Origin: Pseudomonadota bacterium
Lineage (GTDB): Bacteria; Pseudomonadota; Alphaproteobacteria; Caulobacterales; Caulobacteraceae
DNA length: 64,000 nt
Reading direction: 5' to 3'
NCBI GenBank assembly: GCA_023386645.1
Contig: JAEWJI010000026.1
Span: 1 to 64,000, forward strand
Part shown: piece by piece, positions 44,068 to 52,516 of the stretch
Numbering within the stretch: the stretch's first letter is position 1
Layout: each line of letters starts with the position of its first letter
The notes under the pieces: model-generated
What the model saw: the letters and a program-made list of their open reading frames with translations, nothing else
Databases searched by the model: none
Told to the model about the DNA's origin: nothing
Position numbers and translations under genes: made by a program

Positions 44068-45560
44068 CGCACCCGATCCACGCTCTGTATCAGGCGCCAT
44101 CGGAAGCGCTGGGCAGCCCGGCCCTGATCGACGGCGACGTCACGGTCTCGCATCGGGACCTGCACCGTTTGGTCGACGCGGCTGCCGCCGACCTCGCCCT
44201 GCGTACGCCGGGAGCCGCTCGGATCGGACTGTGCGCGATCAACACCTGGCGTCATGTCGTCGCCTATCTGGCTACCCTGAGGGCGAACCGAGTATGGGTT
44301 CCCCTGAATCCGCGAAACGGACCCGCCTTGAACGGCGCCTTCCGCGAGCGTGCGCGGCTGGACCTGACCCTCTTCGACACCGCGTCAGCGGACGCCGCTG
44401 GTTCGGGTTCGGAGCCGACTCTGGATATCGAGGACTGGATCGCCGGCCTGCATCCCGCCGGGCGGCCGGGTCCGGTCATTGACGATGCGGATGCGCCGTT
44501 CGCGATCAAGTTCACCGGCGGCTCGACCGGGATTCCAAAAGGCGTGGTGCAGAGCCAGGCCAGCGCTCGCGCGGCCCTGGACAGCTTGGTGGGCTTTTAT
44601 GGCTTCACCTCCCGCGACGTGAACCTCGCGGTCGCACCTCTGACCCACGGCGCGTCGCACTACGTCCTGCCGATACTGGCTGCGGGCGGCGCCCATGTCT
44701 TGCTGCCTCGGTCCGATCGCATCCTGATCCTGGAGGAGTTGCGGCGCCGGGCGACCGTGGCTTTCATGCCCCCGACGCTAATCGCGCTTCTGATGCGGGA
44801 GGCGTCGTTCACGCCGGCCGACTTCCCTCGGTTGCGGTCGCTTACCTATTCGGCCGCTCCGATGTCTCCTGACCAGATCGGAGAGGCGATCGATCGGTTC
44901 GGGCCGGTGTTGTCGACCCTCTATGGGCAGACCGAGGCGCCGATGGCGATCGCGGCGCAGGGGCCAGAGGCCATGGCGGACCTGGCGCTCCGAGCCGCCG
45001 TCGGTGGTCCATTCCCGAACACGCCGGTGCGTGTGTTGACCGCCGTTGGTGAGGTGGCCGAGCAGGGCGAGGGTGAGGTGCTGGTCGGCGGAGACCTGGC
45101 CCGCACCTGGTACCTGGATGATCCGGGTCTAACCGCCCAGGCGCGCCACGAAGGTTGGCTGAGGACCGGGGATATCGGGCGGCTGGACGCCGACGGCCGC
45201 CTCTACCTGCTGGGACGGTCCAAGGAGATGATCATCACCGGCGGCTACAACGTCTATCCGGCCGAGGTCGAAGCGGCGCTGACCCGTCATCCGGACGTGC
45301 GCGAAGCCTGCGCCTTCAGTCTTCAGGACCCGATCTGGGGCGAGCGGCTAGAGGCGGCGGTCGCGGCGGATGGTGCGGCTGTCGACGACGAGCGCCTTCG
45401 CGCCTTCGTCCGCGACGTTCTGGGCCCTGTGCGGACGCCGAAGCGCGTGCACCTCATGGACGCCTTGCCGAGAAACCCGGTGGGCAAGGTGGTGCGCGGC
45501 GAAGTCCGCGACCTGCTCTATCCCCAAAGCCGGGACCAAGAGGGAGGACGACAGCGATGA
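44064..45560 (+). CDS. AMP-dependent acyl-CoA ligase 1
   Basis: A 498-residue adenylate-forming ligase that activates a carboxylic acid to its CoA thioester with ATP. Motifs in order: P-loop FTGGSTGIPKGVVQSQ (about 150-165), LTYSAAPMS, LYGQTEAPM, LRTGDIGRLDADGRLYLLGR, the A8 hinge MIITGGYNVYPAEVEAAL, and the catalytic lysine in PRNPVGKVV near the C-terminus. It resembles long-chain or aromatic acid ligases such as feruloyl- or cyclohexanecarboxyl-CoA synthetases. GTG start at 44064; ATGA overlap with ligase 2. Confidence 0.9.
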   Translation: MTHPIHALYQAPSEALGSPALIDGDVTVSHRDLHRLVDAAAADLALRTPGAARIGLCAINTWRHVVAYLATLRANRVWVPLNPRNGPALNGAFRERARLDLTLFDTASADAAGSGSEPTLDIEDWIAGLHPAGRPGPVIDDADAPFAIKFTGGSTGIPKGVVQSQASARAALDSLVGFYGFTSRDVNLAVAPLTHGASHYVLPILAAGGAHVLLPRSDRILILEELRRRATVAFMPPTLIALLMREASFTPADFPRLRSLTYSAAPMSPDQIGEAIDRFGPVLSTLYGQTEAPMAIAAQGPEAMADLALRAAVGGPFPNTPVRVLTAVGEVAEQGEGEVLVGGDLARTWYLDDPGLTAQARHEGWLRTGDIGRLDADGRLYLLGRSKEMIITGGYNVYPAEVEAALTRHPDVREACAFSLQDPIWGERLEAAVAADGAAVDDERLRAFVRDVLGPVRTPKRVHLMDALPRNPVGKVVRGEVRDLLYPQSRDQEGGRQR

Positions 45561-47272
45561 TCCTGGTTCCAGAAGCGCGCATCCGCGAGATGAAGGCCAG
45601 GGGGTGGTGGGGCGACACCACTCTGGACGACCTATTCCTCAAGCATGTGCGGGAGAGGCCGGACGCCGAGGCCCTGGTCGATCCAATCAACGCCGGCGAC
45701 ATTTGCGGAGGCAGTGCGGAGCGGCTGACCTGGCGACAGGTGGCCGACGCGGTGGAGAGGCTGGCCGCCGTGCTGCACGCCCACGACGTGGCCAAAGACA
45801 GCGTGGTCGCGATCCAGCTGCCCAATGTCGCCGAACTGACCATCGCCTATCTCGCCTGCATCCGCCTGGGGGCCATCGCCACGCCCGCGCCGGTTCAGTA
45901 CCGAGAGAGCGAGCTCGCCTACATCATCGAACGCACCGACGCTGTGGCGGCGATCACCTGCGACCGCATCGGCAAGCAGGCGCACGGCGCGATGATGACG
46001 GCGCTGAAGGAGCGTTGTCCGACGCTGCGGCACGTCTTCGTCCTAGGCGAGAGCTGTCCGCCAGGGGCGTTGGATCTGGAGCCGCTGATGGATGCGGTCT
46101 CGCCCAAGCAGCGCGACGCGACGCGGCGGGCGGCGAAGACGGCGCGGATCACCGCCGACGACCTGGTCACGATCTGCTGGACTTCGGGGACCGAGGCCCA
46201 GCCCAAGGGAGTTCCGCGCAGCCACAACGAGTGGATCATCATGGGCCTCGGAGTCGCCGACGCCGCGGATCTGGAACCTGGCGCGCGGCTGCTCAACCCG
46301 TTCCCGATGGTCAACATGGCCGGGATATCGACGGCCTTCGTGGCCTGGCTCCTCCTGGGCGGGGTCCTCATCCAGCATCAGCCCTTCGACCTGCCGATCC
46401 TGTTGAAGCAGATGCGCGAGGAGAAGATCGACTACACGGTCGCCCCTCCGGCGGTGCTAAACCTGCTGCTTCAGAACGAAGCCATGCTCGAAGGGATCGA
46501 CTTCAAGCGCCTGAAATCCATCGGGTCGGGGTCAGCTCCGCTCTCGGAGTGGATGGTCCGCACGTTTCATGACAAGTACGGGGTCCAGATCGTCAACTAC
46601 TTCGGCTCCAACGAAGGCGCTTCCTTCCCTAGCGCCATGAAGGACCTGCCAGACGCCGCCGAACGCGCTGTCCTGTTTCCCCGCCTGGCCGAAGGCTTCT
46701 CCTGGAACTGCGTCCTTCAAGACCGGATATCCACCCGTCTGGTCGATCCTGAGACCGAAGCCGTGATCACCGAGACGGGCCGCGTCGGCGAACTGCGGGT
46801 GAAGGGCGCCACGATCTTTTCCGGCTACTGGCGAGCGCAGGAAATCAACGCCCGCGCGTTCGACAGCGACGGGTGGTTCCGTACCGGCGACCTGTTCGAG
46901 TACGCCGGCGACCGCGCGCAGTACCTGAAGTTCGTGGGGCGGTTGAAGGACATCGTCATCCGCGGCGGGATGAACATCTCCTCCGAGGAGATCGAGAACC
47001 ACCTGATGTCCCATCCCGCGATCGCCGAGGCCGCAGTGGTCGGCGCGCCCGACCCGAACCTGGGCGAGCGGCTGGCGGCCTACGTCGTGTTCCGAGCCGG
47101 CCAGTCCGCGACCTTGGAAGAGATCAACGTGTTCCTGATCGGGACCCGCCAGGTCGCCGTCTACAAGCAGATCGAGCGACTGGAGGCCATCGAGACCCTG
47201 CCTCGCAACCCGGTTGGCAAGATACTGAAACGCGAGCTCCGCCAGCGGATCTCCCAACTGGAGACGGCATGA
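45557..47272 (+). CDS. AMP-dependent acyl-CoA ligase 2
   Basis: A 571-residue second ligase of the same superfamily but clearly distinct from its neighbour. P-loop TICWTSGTEAQPKGVPRSHN, VNYFGSNEGASFPS, FRTGDLFEYAGDRAQYLKFVGR, hinge IVIRGGMNISSEEIENHL, catalytic Lys in PRNPVGKILKREL. The N-terminus (RIREMKARGWWGDTTLDDLFLKHV) is like 2,3-dihydroxybenzoate- or cyclohexanecarboxylate-type ligases. Two different ligases in one operon suggest that both products of a cleavage, or two steps of shortening, need CoA activation. The ATG at 45557 overlaps the previous stop. Confidence 0.9.
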   Translation: MILVPEARIREMKARGWWGDTTLDDLFLKHVRERPDAEALVDPINAGDICGGSAERLTWRQVADAVERLAAVLHAHDVAKDSVVAIQLPNVAELTIAYLACIRLGAIATPAPVQYRESELAYIIERTDAVAAITCDRIGKQAHGAMMTALKERCPTLRHVFVLGESCPPGALDLEPLMDAVSPKQRDATRRAAKTARITADDLVTICWTSGTEAQPKGVPRSHNEWIIMGLGVADAADLEPGARLLNPFPMVNMAGISTAFVAWLLLGGVLIQHQPFDLPILLKQMREEKIDYTVAPPAVLNLLLQNEAMLEGIDFKRLKSIGSGSAPLSEWMVRTFHDKYGVQIVNYFGSNEGASFPSAMKDLPDAAERAVLFPRLAEGFSWNCVLQDRISTRLVDPETEAVITETGRVGELRVKGATIFSGYWRAQEINARAFDSDGWFRTGDLFEYAGDRAQYLKFVGRLKDIVIRGGMNISSEEIENHLMSHPAIAEAAVVGAPDPNLGERLAAYVVFRAGQSATLEEINVFLIGTRQVAVYKQIERLEAIETLPRNPVGKILKRELRQRISQLETA

Positions 47273-48222
47273 GCGCTGTGTTTCCTCATGCGATGCGGCT
47301 GCCCGTGTTCGCCGCGCCGATGTTCCTGGTCTCAGGGCCTGAACTGGTCATCGCCGCTTGCCGAGCCGGGTTGGGTGGGGCCTTTCCCACCACCAACTGC
47401 CGCACGATCGAAGACCTGGACGGCTGGATGGGACGGATCACCGACAGCCTGCGACCGGGCGACGGGCCGTGGATCGCCAATGTGATCACCCATTCCACGA
47501 ATGCTCGGCTCAGCGAGGATCTGCGCTTGGTGGCTGAATACCGCCCGCCCGTGGTGATCACCGCCCTGGGCTCGCCCAGGCCGGTGATGGAGACGGTCAA
47601 GGCCTATGGGGGGCTGGTGTTCGCCGACGTGGTCAGCATGAAGCTGGCCCGCAAGGCAGCCGAAGTCGGCGTCGACGGCCTCGCCTGCGTCAGCGCGGGC
47701 GCCGGAGGGCACACAGGCCACCTGTCGCCGTTCGCCTTCATCTCGGCGGTGCGCGCTTTCTTCGACGGCTATATCGCGGTCGGCGGCGGGGTCGGGGACG
47801 GCGCTGGAGTGGCGGGGGCGATCGCGGCCGGCGCCGACTTCGTCTACATGGGCACCCGCTTCCTGGCGACCGAGGAAAGCATGGCGCCGGCGGCCTACAA
47901 GCAGATGGTGGTCGAGTCCGGGCCCGACGACCTGGTCGTCTCCGACGCCGTCACTGGAACCCCGGCGTCCTGGCTACGACCCAGCCTGGCCGCCGCAGGG
48001 GTCGATTTCTCCGCCGCCTCGCCGCCCCAGCGGGATTACTCCAGTGGGACCGGGGCCGCGCGGCGCTGGAAGGACATCTGGGCCGCCGGCCAGGGTCTCG
48101 ACGCCATCCAGGCCGTGGAGCCGGTCGCGGCCATCGCCGATCGACTGGAGCGCGAGTATCGCGACGCCGTGGACCGGTTCTCGCGCTTGACCGCGCACCA
48201 CGCCGTGGAAGCGGTGGCGTGA
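47269..48222 (+). CDS. Nitronate monooxygenase-like FMN flavoprotein
   Basis: A 317-residue TIM-barrel flavoprotein of the 2-nitropropane dioxygenase family. N-terminus RLPVFAAPMFLVSGPELVIAACRAGLGGAFP, then VSAGAGGHTGHLSPFAFI with the FMN-site histidine, AVGGGVGDGAGVAGAIAAGADFVYMGTRFLA. Family members oxidise nitronates, but FabK-type relatives reduce enoyl thioesters. In this CoA-ester operon an enoyl-CoA reductase or similar role seems as likely as nitronate oxidation; this is inference. The start overlaps ligase 2 and its stop overlaps the thioesterase by 4 bases. Confidence 0.87.
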   Translation: MSAVFPHAMRLPVFAAPMFLVSGPELVIAACRAGLGGAFPTTNCRTIEDLDGWMGRITDSLRPGDGPWIANVITHSTNARLSEDLRLVAEYRPPVVITALGSPRPVMETVKAYGGLVFADVVSMKLARKAAEVGVDGLACVSAGAGGHTGHLSPFAFISAVRAFFDGYIAVGGGVGDGAGVAGAIAAGADFVYMGTRFLATEESMAPAAYKQMVVESGPDDLVVSDAVTGTPASWLRPSLAAAGVDFSAASPPQRDYSSGTGAARRWKDIWAAGQGLDAIQAVEPVAAIADRLEREYRDAVDRFSRLTAHHAVEAVA

Positions 48223-48692
48223 CGGCTGAACTTGTGGCGCCGGTCCGGTTCGATCTGGATCCGAGCGTCGACGGTCTGGAGTTACTCCGACGTTGGGCGG
48301 CGGATCCGGATGTCGGCGGCTTCCCGCAACGACTGCGGGCGCGGCCGGTGGAGTTCCGCGAAGGCTTTGTCCGCGTGGTGTGCGACATGGACGCAGGCCA
48401 CGCCAACTTCGTGGGCCTGGTGCACGGCGGGGTCACCGCCTCGCTGGTCGACATCGCCGCCGGCAGCGCTGTGATGACCATCCTGAAGCCGGGCGAGCTT
48501 CTCCTGACCTCGGACCTGACCCTGCGCTTTCTCAATCCGGCGCCGCTGGGCGCGGCACGGTTGGAGGCGGTCGGAACCATTTCCTATCGCGACGCGCGGC
48601 GGGCGGTGGTCGAGGTGGAGGTCATCACCGACGACGGTGTGCGCGTCGCCCAGGGCTCCGCCGCCATTTCGATCCGGCCGCCCCGTCCCTGA
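48219..48692 (+). CDS. PaaI-family hotdog thioesterase
   Basis: A 157-residue acyl-CoA thioesterase with the PaaI motif (MDAGHANFVGLVHGGVTASLVDIAAGSAV, in which the HGG turn and the catalytic Asp lie), DLTLRFLNPAPLGAARLEAVG and a final VEVEVITDDGVRVAQGSAAI strand. Such enzymes free CoA from dead-end aromatic or branched thioesters. GTG start at 48219. It is the last gene of the forward operon, 3 bases from the end of the convergent thiolase. Confidence 0.88.
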   Translation: MTAELVAPVRFDLDPSVDGLELLRRWAADPDVGGFPQRLRARPVEFREGFVRVVCDMDAGHANFVGLVHGGVTASLVDIAAGSAVMTILKPGELLLTSDLTLRFLNPAPLGAARLEAVGTISYRDARRAVVEVEVITDDGVRVAQGSAAISIRPPRP

Positions 48693-48695
48693 CCC

Positions 48696-49916
48696 TCAGG
48701 TGCCGATGACGAAGCTGACTGTCGTTGTGGTCGAGCCGCCGATGTTCAGCGTCTGGACATTGCGCGCCCCGCCGACCTGATAATCTCCGGCGGTCCAGGT
48801 GGTCTGCTTGTAGGCGTCCAGCGCCATTCTCACACCAGTCGCCCCGACCGGATGGCCGCACCCGATCAGGCCGCCGGAGGGGTTGATCGGAAGTCGCCCG
48901 CCCAGTTCAATATCGCCGGCCTCCACCGCCTTCCAGCTTTCGCCTGGCGCCGTCAGGCCGAGGTGATCGATGGCCATGTACTCCGTCATCGAGAAGCAGT
49001 CGTGGGTCTCGACCGCGTCGATGGCGTCCAGGTCGAGGCCCGCGCGGGCGCGCGCCTCGTCGATGGCTCGTTTGACTTGCGGGAAGACGTAAGGCTGGCC
49101 TTCGCTGGCCTTGATCTTACGACCATAGTCGATCGGCGCGCAGCGGTGTCCCCAGCCCTTGATCCTGGGCAGGCTTTCCAGCGCGATCCCTCGCTTTCTG
49201 GCGTATTCGGCCGCGCGCCGGGGAGACGCCAGGATGAGGGCGGCTGCGCCGTCTGTCACCTGTCCGCAGTCGGTCTTGCGCACCCGTCCTTCGATGACGG
49301 GGTTGGCCTCGTCATCGTCCGTGAAGCTCTTGTTCGAAAAGCTGTAATTGCGGGTCTGCGCGTTCGGATTGCGCCGCGCGTTCTCGAAGTTGATCTGGGC
49401 GATGCGCCTCAGGTGCCGTTCGTCGATGCCGTAGCGACGGTCGTATTCGTCGGTGAGGTCCGAGAAGGCGCGCGGCCAGGCGTAGGTGGCGTCCAGGTAT
49501 TCGTGCCCGGCCCAGGCCGCGGCGCCCAGGTGTTCTGCGGCCGTCACCCCGGGTACGTTCCGCATCATCTCAAGGCCCAGCACCATGGCCGTGCCGTAGC
49601 GTCCGGACTCGATGTCAGCCGCCGCCGCCAGGATGGCCATGCTGCCCGAAGCGCAGGCTGCTTCGTGCCGCGAGGCCGGCATGCCGTCGAACCGCGGGTC
49701 GGCCATCGCGAAAAAGCCGCCCAGCATGCCTTGTCCGGTGAACAGGTCGCCGACGAAGTTGCCGACATGGCCCACCTCGATGTCCTCAGGCTCCAGCCCC
49801 GTCGCCTCCAGCGCGCCGCGCACGGCCTCGGCGAAGCCATCGCCAATCTCCAGCCCTTCACGGGCGTAGTTCCGCGCGAAGTCTGACTGCCAGCCGCCGA
49901 GAATGAAGGCGCTCAT
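48696..49916 (-). CDS. SCP2-type thiolase / lipid-transfer protein, copy 2
   Basis: A 406-residue thiolase of the SCP-x group. Active-site Cys in HEAACASGSMAIL, ETHDCFSMTEYMAIDHLG, His in SGGLIGCGHPVGATG, and the C-terminal QTLNIGGSTTTTVSF where a glycine-rich end replaces the usual cysteine motif. It is the last gene of the reverse unit DUF1295 - oxygenase - thiolase, 11 bases after the oxygenase. Pairing with the oxygenase suggests thiolysis after cleavage. Confidence 0.88.
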   Translation of the reverse strand: MSAFILGGWQSDFARNYAREGLEIGDGFAEAVRGALEATGLEPEDIEVGHVGNFVGDLFTGQGMLGGFFAMADPRFDGMPASRHEAACASGSMAILAAAADIESGRYGTAMVLGLEMMRNVPGVTAAEHLGAAAWAGHEYLDATYAWPRAFSDLTDEYDRRYGIDERHLRRIAQINFENARRNPNAQTRNYSFSNKSFTDDDEANPVIEGRVRKTDCGQVTDGAAALILASPRRAAEYARKRGIALESLPRIKGWGHRCAPIDYGRKIKASEGQPYVFPQVKRAIDEARARAGLDLDAIDAVETHDCFSMTEYMAIDHLGLTAPGESWKAVEAGDIELGGRLPINPSGGLIGCGHPVGATGVRMALDAYKQTTWTAGDYQVGGARNVQTLNIGGSTTTTVSFVIGT

Positions 49917-49927
49917 GGCGGGTCTCC

Positions 49928-51511
49928 TCAGGTCGCGGCGCGAGCGGCGCGAATAGTCTCGCCTTGCGCCCAGGTGGCGTGGGTGCCGCTAGGGATGCGG
50001 GCCGGCAGGATGATGCGGCAGACCGGACCGTCGCCGGGCCGTCGCGCGTCGTACAACACACATTCCGAGCGGTCCTCGACCATGTCGGTGACAAAGGTGA
50101 CCAGATAGCCGTCGTCTTCTTCGGTCGCTCCGATCCGTGGCGCGAAGCCCGGCTCGGACCCGTAACGCTCGAGCCCGAAGTCGATCGTCCAGCTGTCCTC
50201 GCTATCCAGGTCGTGCTTCACCAGGCCGGTGAAGAGGAACCAGCCCGGCTTGGATACGGCGCTGTAGGCATAGCGGTACTTCACTCCGCCGTACTGGTTG
50301 TTGATGATCCCGAACTCCAGCACCCGGTCGTCCAGCCGCTGCTCGATCGTTTCTCCCGTCCTGAGGTTGAAGCGCCAGCGGTGCAGCTTCGGCCGAAGCA
50401 TGTCCTGGTCCAGGAAGGTCATGATCCGCTCGAAGCCCGGCCATGCGTTCGGACTGGTGACGGGCGCAGGGTCTTCTTCGAAATAGCCGTCCAGGACGAC
50501 CTCGTCGCCTTCCTCCCAGGCGTTGAGGAAGTGCAGGACATAGGTGGGCGCAGCCTCGAACCATTGGATCTGGTCAGCCGTCCCAAGGCGCGGGATGATC
50601 GCGAAGCGCGACTTCATCTCTGGATGGAACCGCGCCGCGTGGATGCCCTGGGGCAGCAGGGCCTCGTCCCAGAACAAGGGAAAGTCGTTCAGGATCGCGT
50701 AGTGGGTCGTGAACGCCATGTCGTGCGGCAGCCGGGGCCCCGGCAGCGGAATGGGTGTGAAGTGCTTCAGCTGGTTGTCCGGCCCGACCACTCCGTAGTG
50801 CATGTAGGGCGCCTGCTTGCCGTAGTTGAAGAACAGCAGCTCCCCGGTGCGCTCGTCCACCTTGGGGTGGGCAGAAATGCCGGCGGGCGGGCACCAGTCG
50901 ACGGTCCCCAGCGGCTCTAGCGTGTAGGGCTCCAGGCGATAGCCCTCGCCGCACTGGTAGAAGGTCGAGAGGATCGTTCCCGCATGCACGATCACGTCGG
51001 TCGAGGAGGAGTCCTTCAGGCCGCCATGCGCGCCCCAGCCGGTCTTCTCGAGCGAGAGTGAGGGGTGTTCGGCCAGCCCGGCCCACAGCGCTCGGCCCGC
51101 CGCCTGCTCGGCCTCGAACCCCTTGGTGCGGACGAACCGGTTCCGGTAGGCGGCCCTGCCGTCGCGGAAGCTGATCGAGTGGATCATCCCGTCGCCGTCG
51201 AACGGATGATACCGGCCGATCGGCTCGTGCAGCGGGTTCTCGGTGTTTCGCACATACACGCCGTCGATGTCGGCCGGGATCGTGCCGATCACTGGCATGT
51301 CCTCGGCGTCGTATTCCTGGTGCAGCGGCGTCCATGGTCCGGTCATGTAAGGGTGGTTGTTGGACCTGAGGGAGATCTGCAGGGCTGATTGCCCTGAGGC
51401 AACCAGTGCGGAGGCTGGGGAAGCGGGCCCTGGACTCATCGGGACGCTCCTTTGCCCGTCACGAGCTGCGAGGGACGGTCGATCCGGGGTCGAGGGCGAG
51501 GGGGCGGTCAT
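49928..51511 (-). CDS. Carotenoid/stilbene cleavage oxygenase family (RPE65-like), copy 2
   Basis: A 527-residue non-haem iron oxygenase, a distant paralogue of 38535-39998. Iron histidines are H215 (GISAHPKVD), H263 (LPHDMAF), H327 (YVLHFLNAW) and H511 (SGTHATWAQG). It has a longer, Ser/Pro-rich N-terminus of about 60 residues. The ATG at 51511 overlaps the stop of the DUF1295 gene (ATGA), so translation is probably coupled; an ATG at 51439 would give a shorter form. Two oxygenases in one island may cleave two different bonds, or one substrate and its product. Confidence 0.88.
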   Translation of the reverse strand: MTAPSPSTPDRPSLAARDGQRSVPMSPGPASPASALVASGQSALQISLRSNNHPYMTGPWTPLHQEYDAEDMPVIGTIPADIDGVYVRNTENPLHEPIGRYHPFDGDGMIHSISFRDGRAAYRNRFVRTKGFEAEQAAGRALWAGLAEHPSLSLEKTGWGAHGGLKDSSSTDVIVHAGTILSTFYQCGEGYRLEPYTLEPLGTVDWCPPAGISAHPKVDERTGELLFFNYGKQAPYMHYGVVGPDNQLKHFTPIPLPGPRLPHDMAFTTHYAILNDFPLFWDEALLPQGIHAARFHPEMKSRFAIIPRLGTADQIQWFEAAPTYVLHFLNAWEEGDEVVLDGYFEEDPAPVTSPNAWPGFERIMTFLDQDMLRPKLHRWRFNLRTGETIEQRLDDRVLEFGIINNQYGGVKYRYAYSAVSKPGWFLFTGLVKHDLDSEDSWTIDFGLERYGSEPGFAPRIGATEEDDGYLVTFVTDMVEDRSECVLYDARRPGDGPVCRIILPARIPSGTHATWAQGETIRAARAAT

Positions 51512-52326
51512 GCCGTCTCCGCCTGCCGCCGGGGCGGCCAAGGAACGAGGGGACTCGTTCGCGCGATGTACTCTGCATATCCTGGTCGTTGATAAGTCAG
51601 CCGTTTTTCGTAGCTGGCTCCGCCGCTGTATCTAAGGAACAGGGAGAGCAGGAGCAGCGGCCCGACGATGGCCCAGGCTCCGAGCATGGTCTCGGCGGCG
51701 ATGATCCAGAGGCCGAACCAGACGCACAGATCGCCGAAATAGTTCGGGTGCCGCGTGTATCGCCACAGACCGGTGCTGAGCACACGGCCCTTGTTGAGCG
51801 GATCGGCCTTGAATCGCACCAGTTGCCAATCCGCGAGGCTCTCGAACGCGATCCCGAACAGGACCAGCGCCGCGCCACACCACCCCAGGACGCCGATGCG
51901 CGCTGGCTCAGCCCCCAGTTGGCCTAGCTGGACCGGCAGGCTGACGGTCCAGAGGATCGGGGCCTGCGTCATGAACACCATACGCCAGGCGGCTCGGGGA
52001 TAGCTCCATCCCCTGGCCTCCCGGGCCCGCTCCAGCATCTTGACGTAACGGCGATCCGGCCCGTGCTTTCGCCAGCGCCAGAGGAGGTAGGCGCCCAGCC
52101 GCAAGCCCCACAGGACCACAAGGCACGTCAGCAACTGCATCCGCGCTAGCGAGCCGTCCGCCTGGAGGAAGGTCGCTACTCCCATCAGCGCCAGACCCAA
52201 GGCCCACCAGGCGTCGATGAAGGTGACGTCCCGAATGGCCGAGCCAACTGCCCAAAGAGCGACGAAAGACGCGACGCAGATGGCCATGTTGATTCCGAGG
52301 ATCGTCGCGATTTCGGCCGCCGGCAT
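51508..52326 (-). CDS. DUF1295 membrane protein (steroid 5-alpha-reductase-like)
   Basis: A 272-residue polytopic inner-membrane protein of the DUF1295 family, related to steroid 5-alpha reductases and isoprenylcysteine methyltransferases. The C-terminal signature is clear: LSTGLWRYTRHPNYFGDLCVWFGLW, then LRYSGGASYEKRL and PGYAEYIARTSPLVPW. About seven hydrophobic segments are seen. Members are thought to reduce a C=C bond conjugated to a ketone with NADPH, which would suit a terpenoid or steroid substrate. The ATG at 52326 has AGGAG 5 bases upstream. It leads the reverse unit of the island. Confidence 0.85.
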   Translation of the reverse strand: MPAAEIATILGINMAICVASFVALWAVGSAIRDVTFIDAWWALGLALMGVATFLQADGSLARMQLLTCLVVLWGLRLGAYLLWRWRKHGPDRRYVKMLERAREARGWSYPRAAWRMVFMTQAPILWTVSLPVQLGQLGAEPARIGVLGWCGAALVLFGIAFESLADWQLVRFKADPLNKGRVLSTGLWRYTRHPNYFGDLCVWFGLWIIAAETMLGAWAIVGPLLLLSLFLRYSGGASYEKRLTYQRPGYAEYIARTSPLVPWPPRRQAETA

Positions 52327-52516
52327 CTCGCTCCTCACAGGCTTGGCAGTAACTGGTCTCCCAACGAAAGTGACACGAGGGAGGGTCTGGATCAAGCGAA
52401 CCTTCAACGGCGGCGCAGCCGGGGGCGCGGACCTCCTGATTGAAATGGTGCGGCCGCTGTCGTCGCGACCCGCAGGGCCGAACACGAGCGCAGAGGTCCA
52501 CCCTCGAGGGGTGGGC

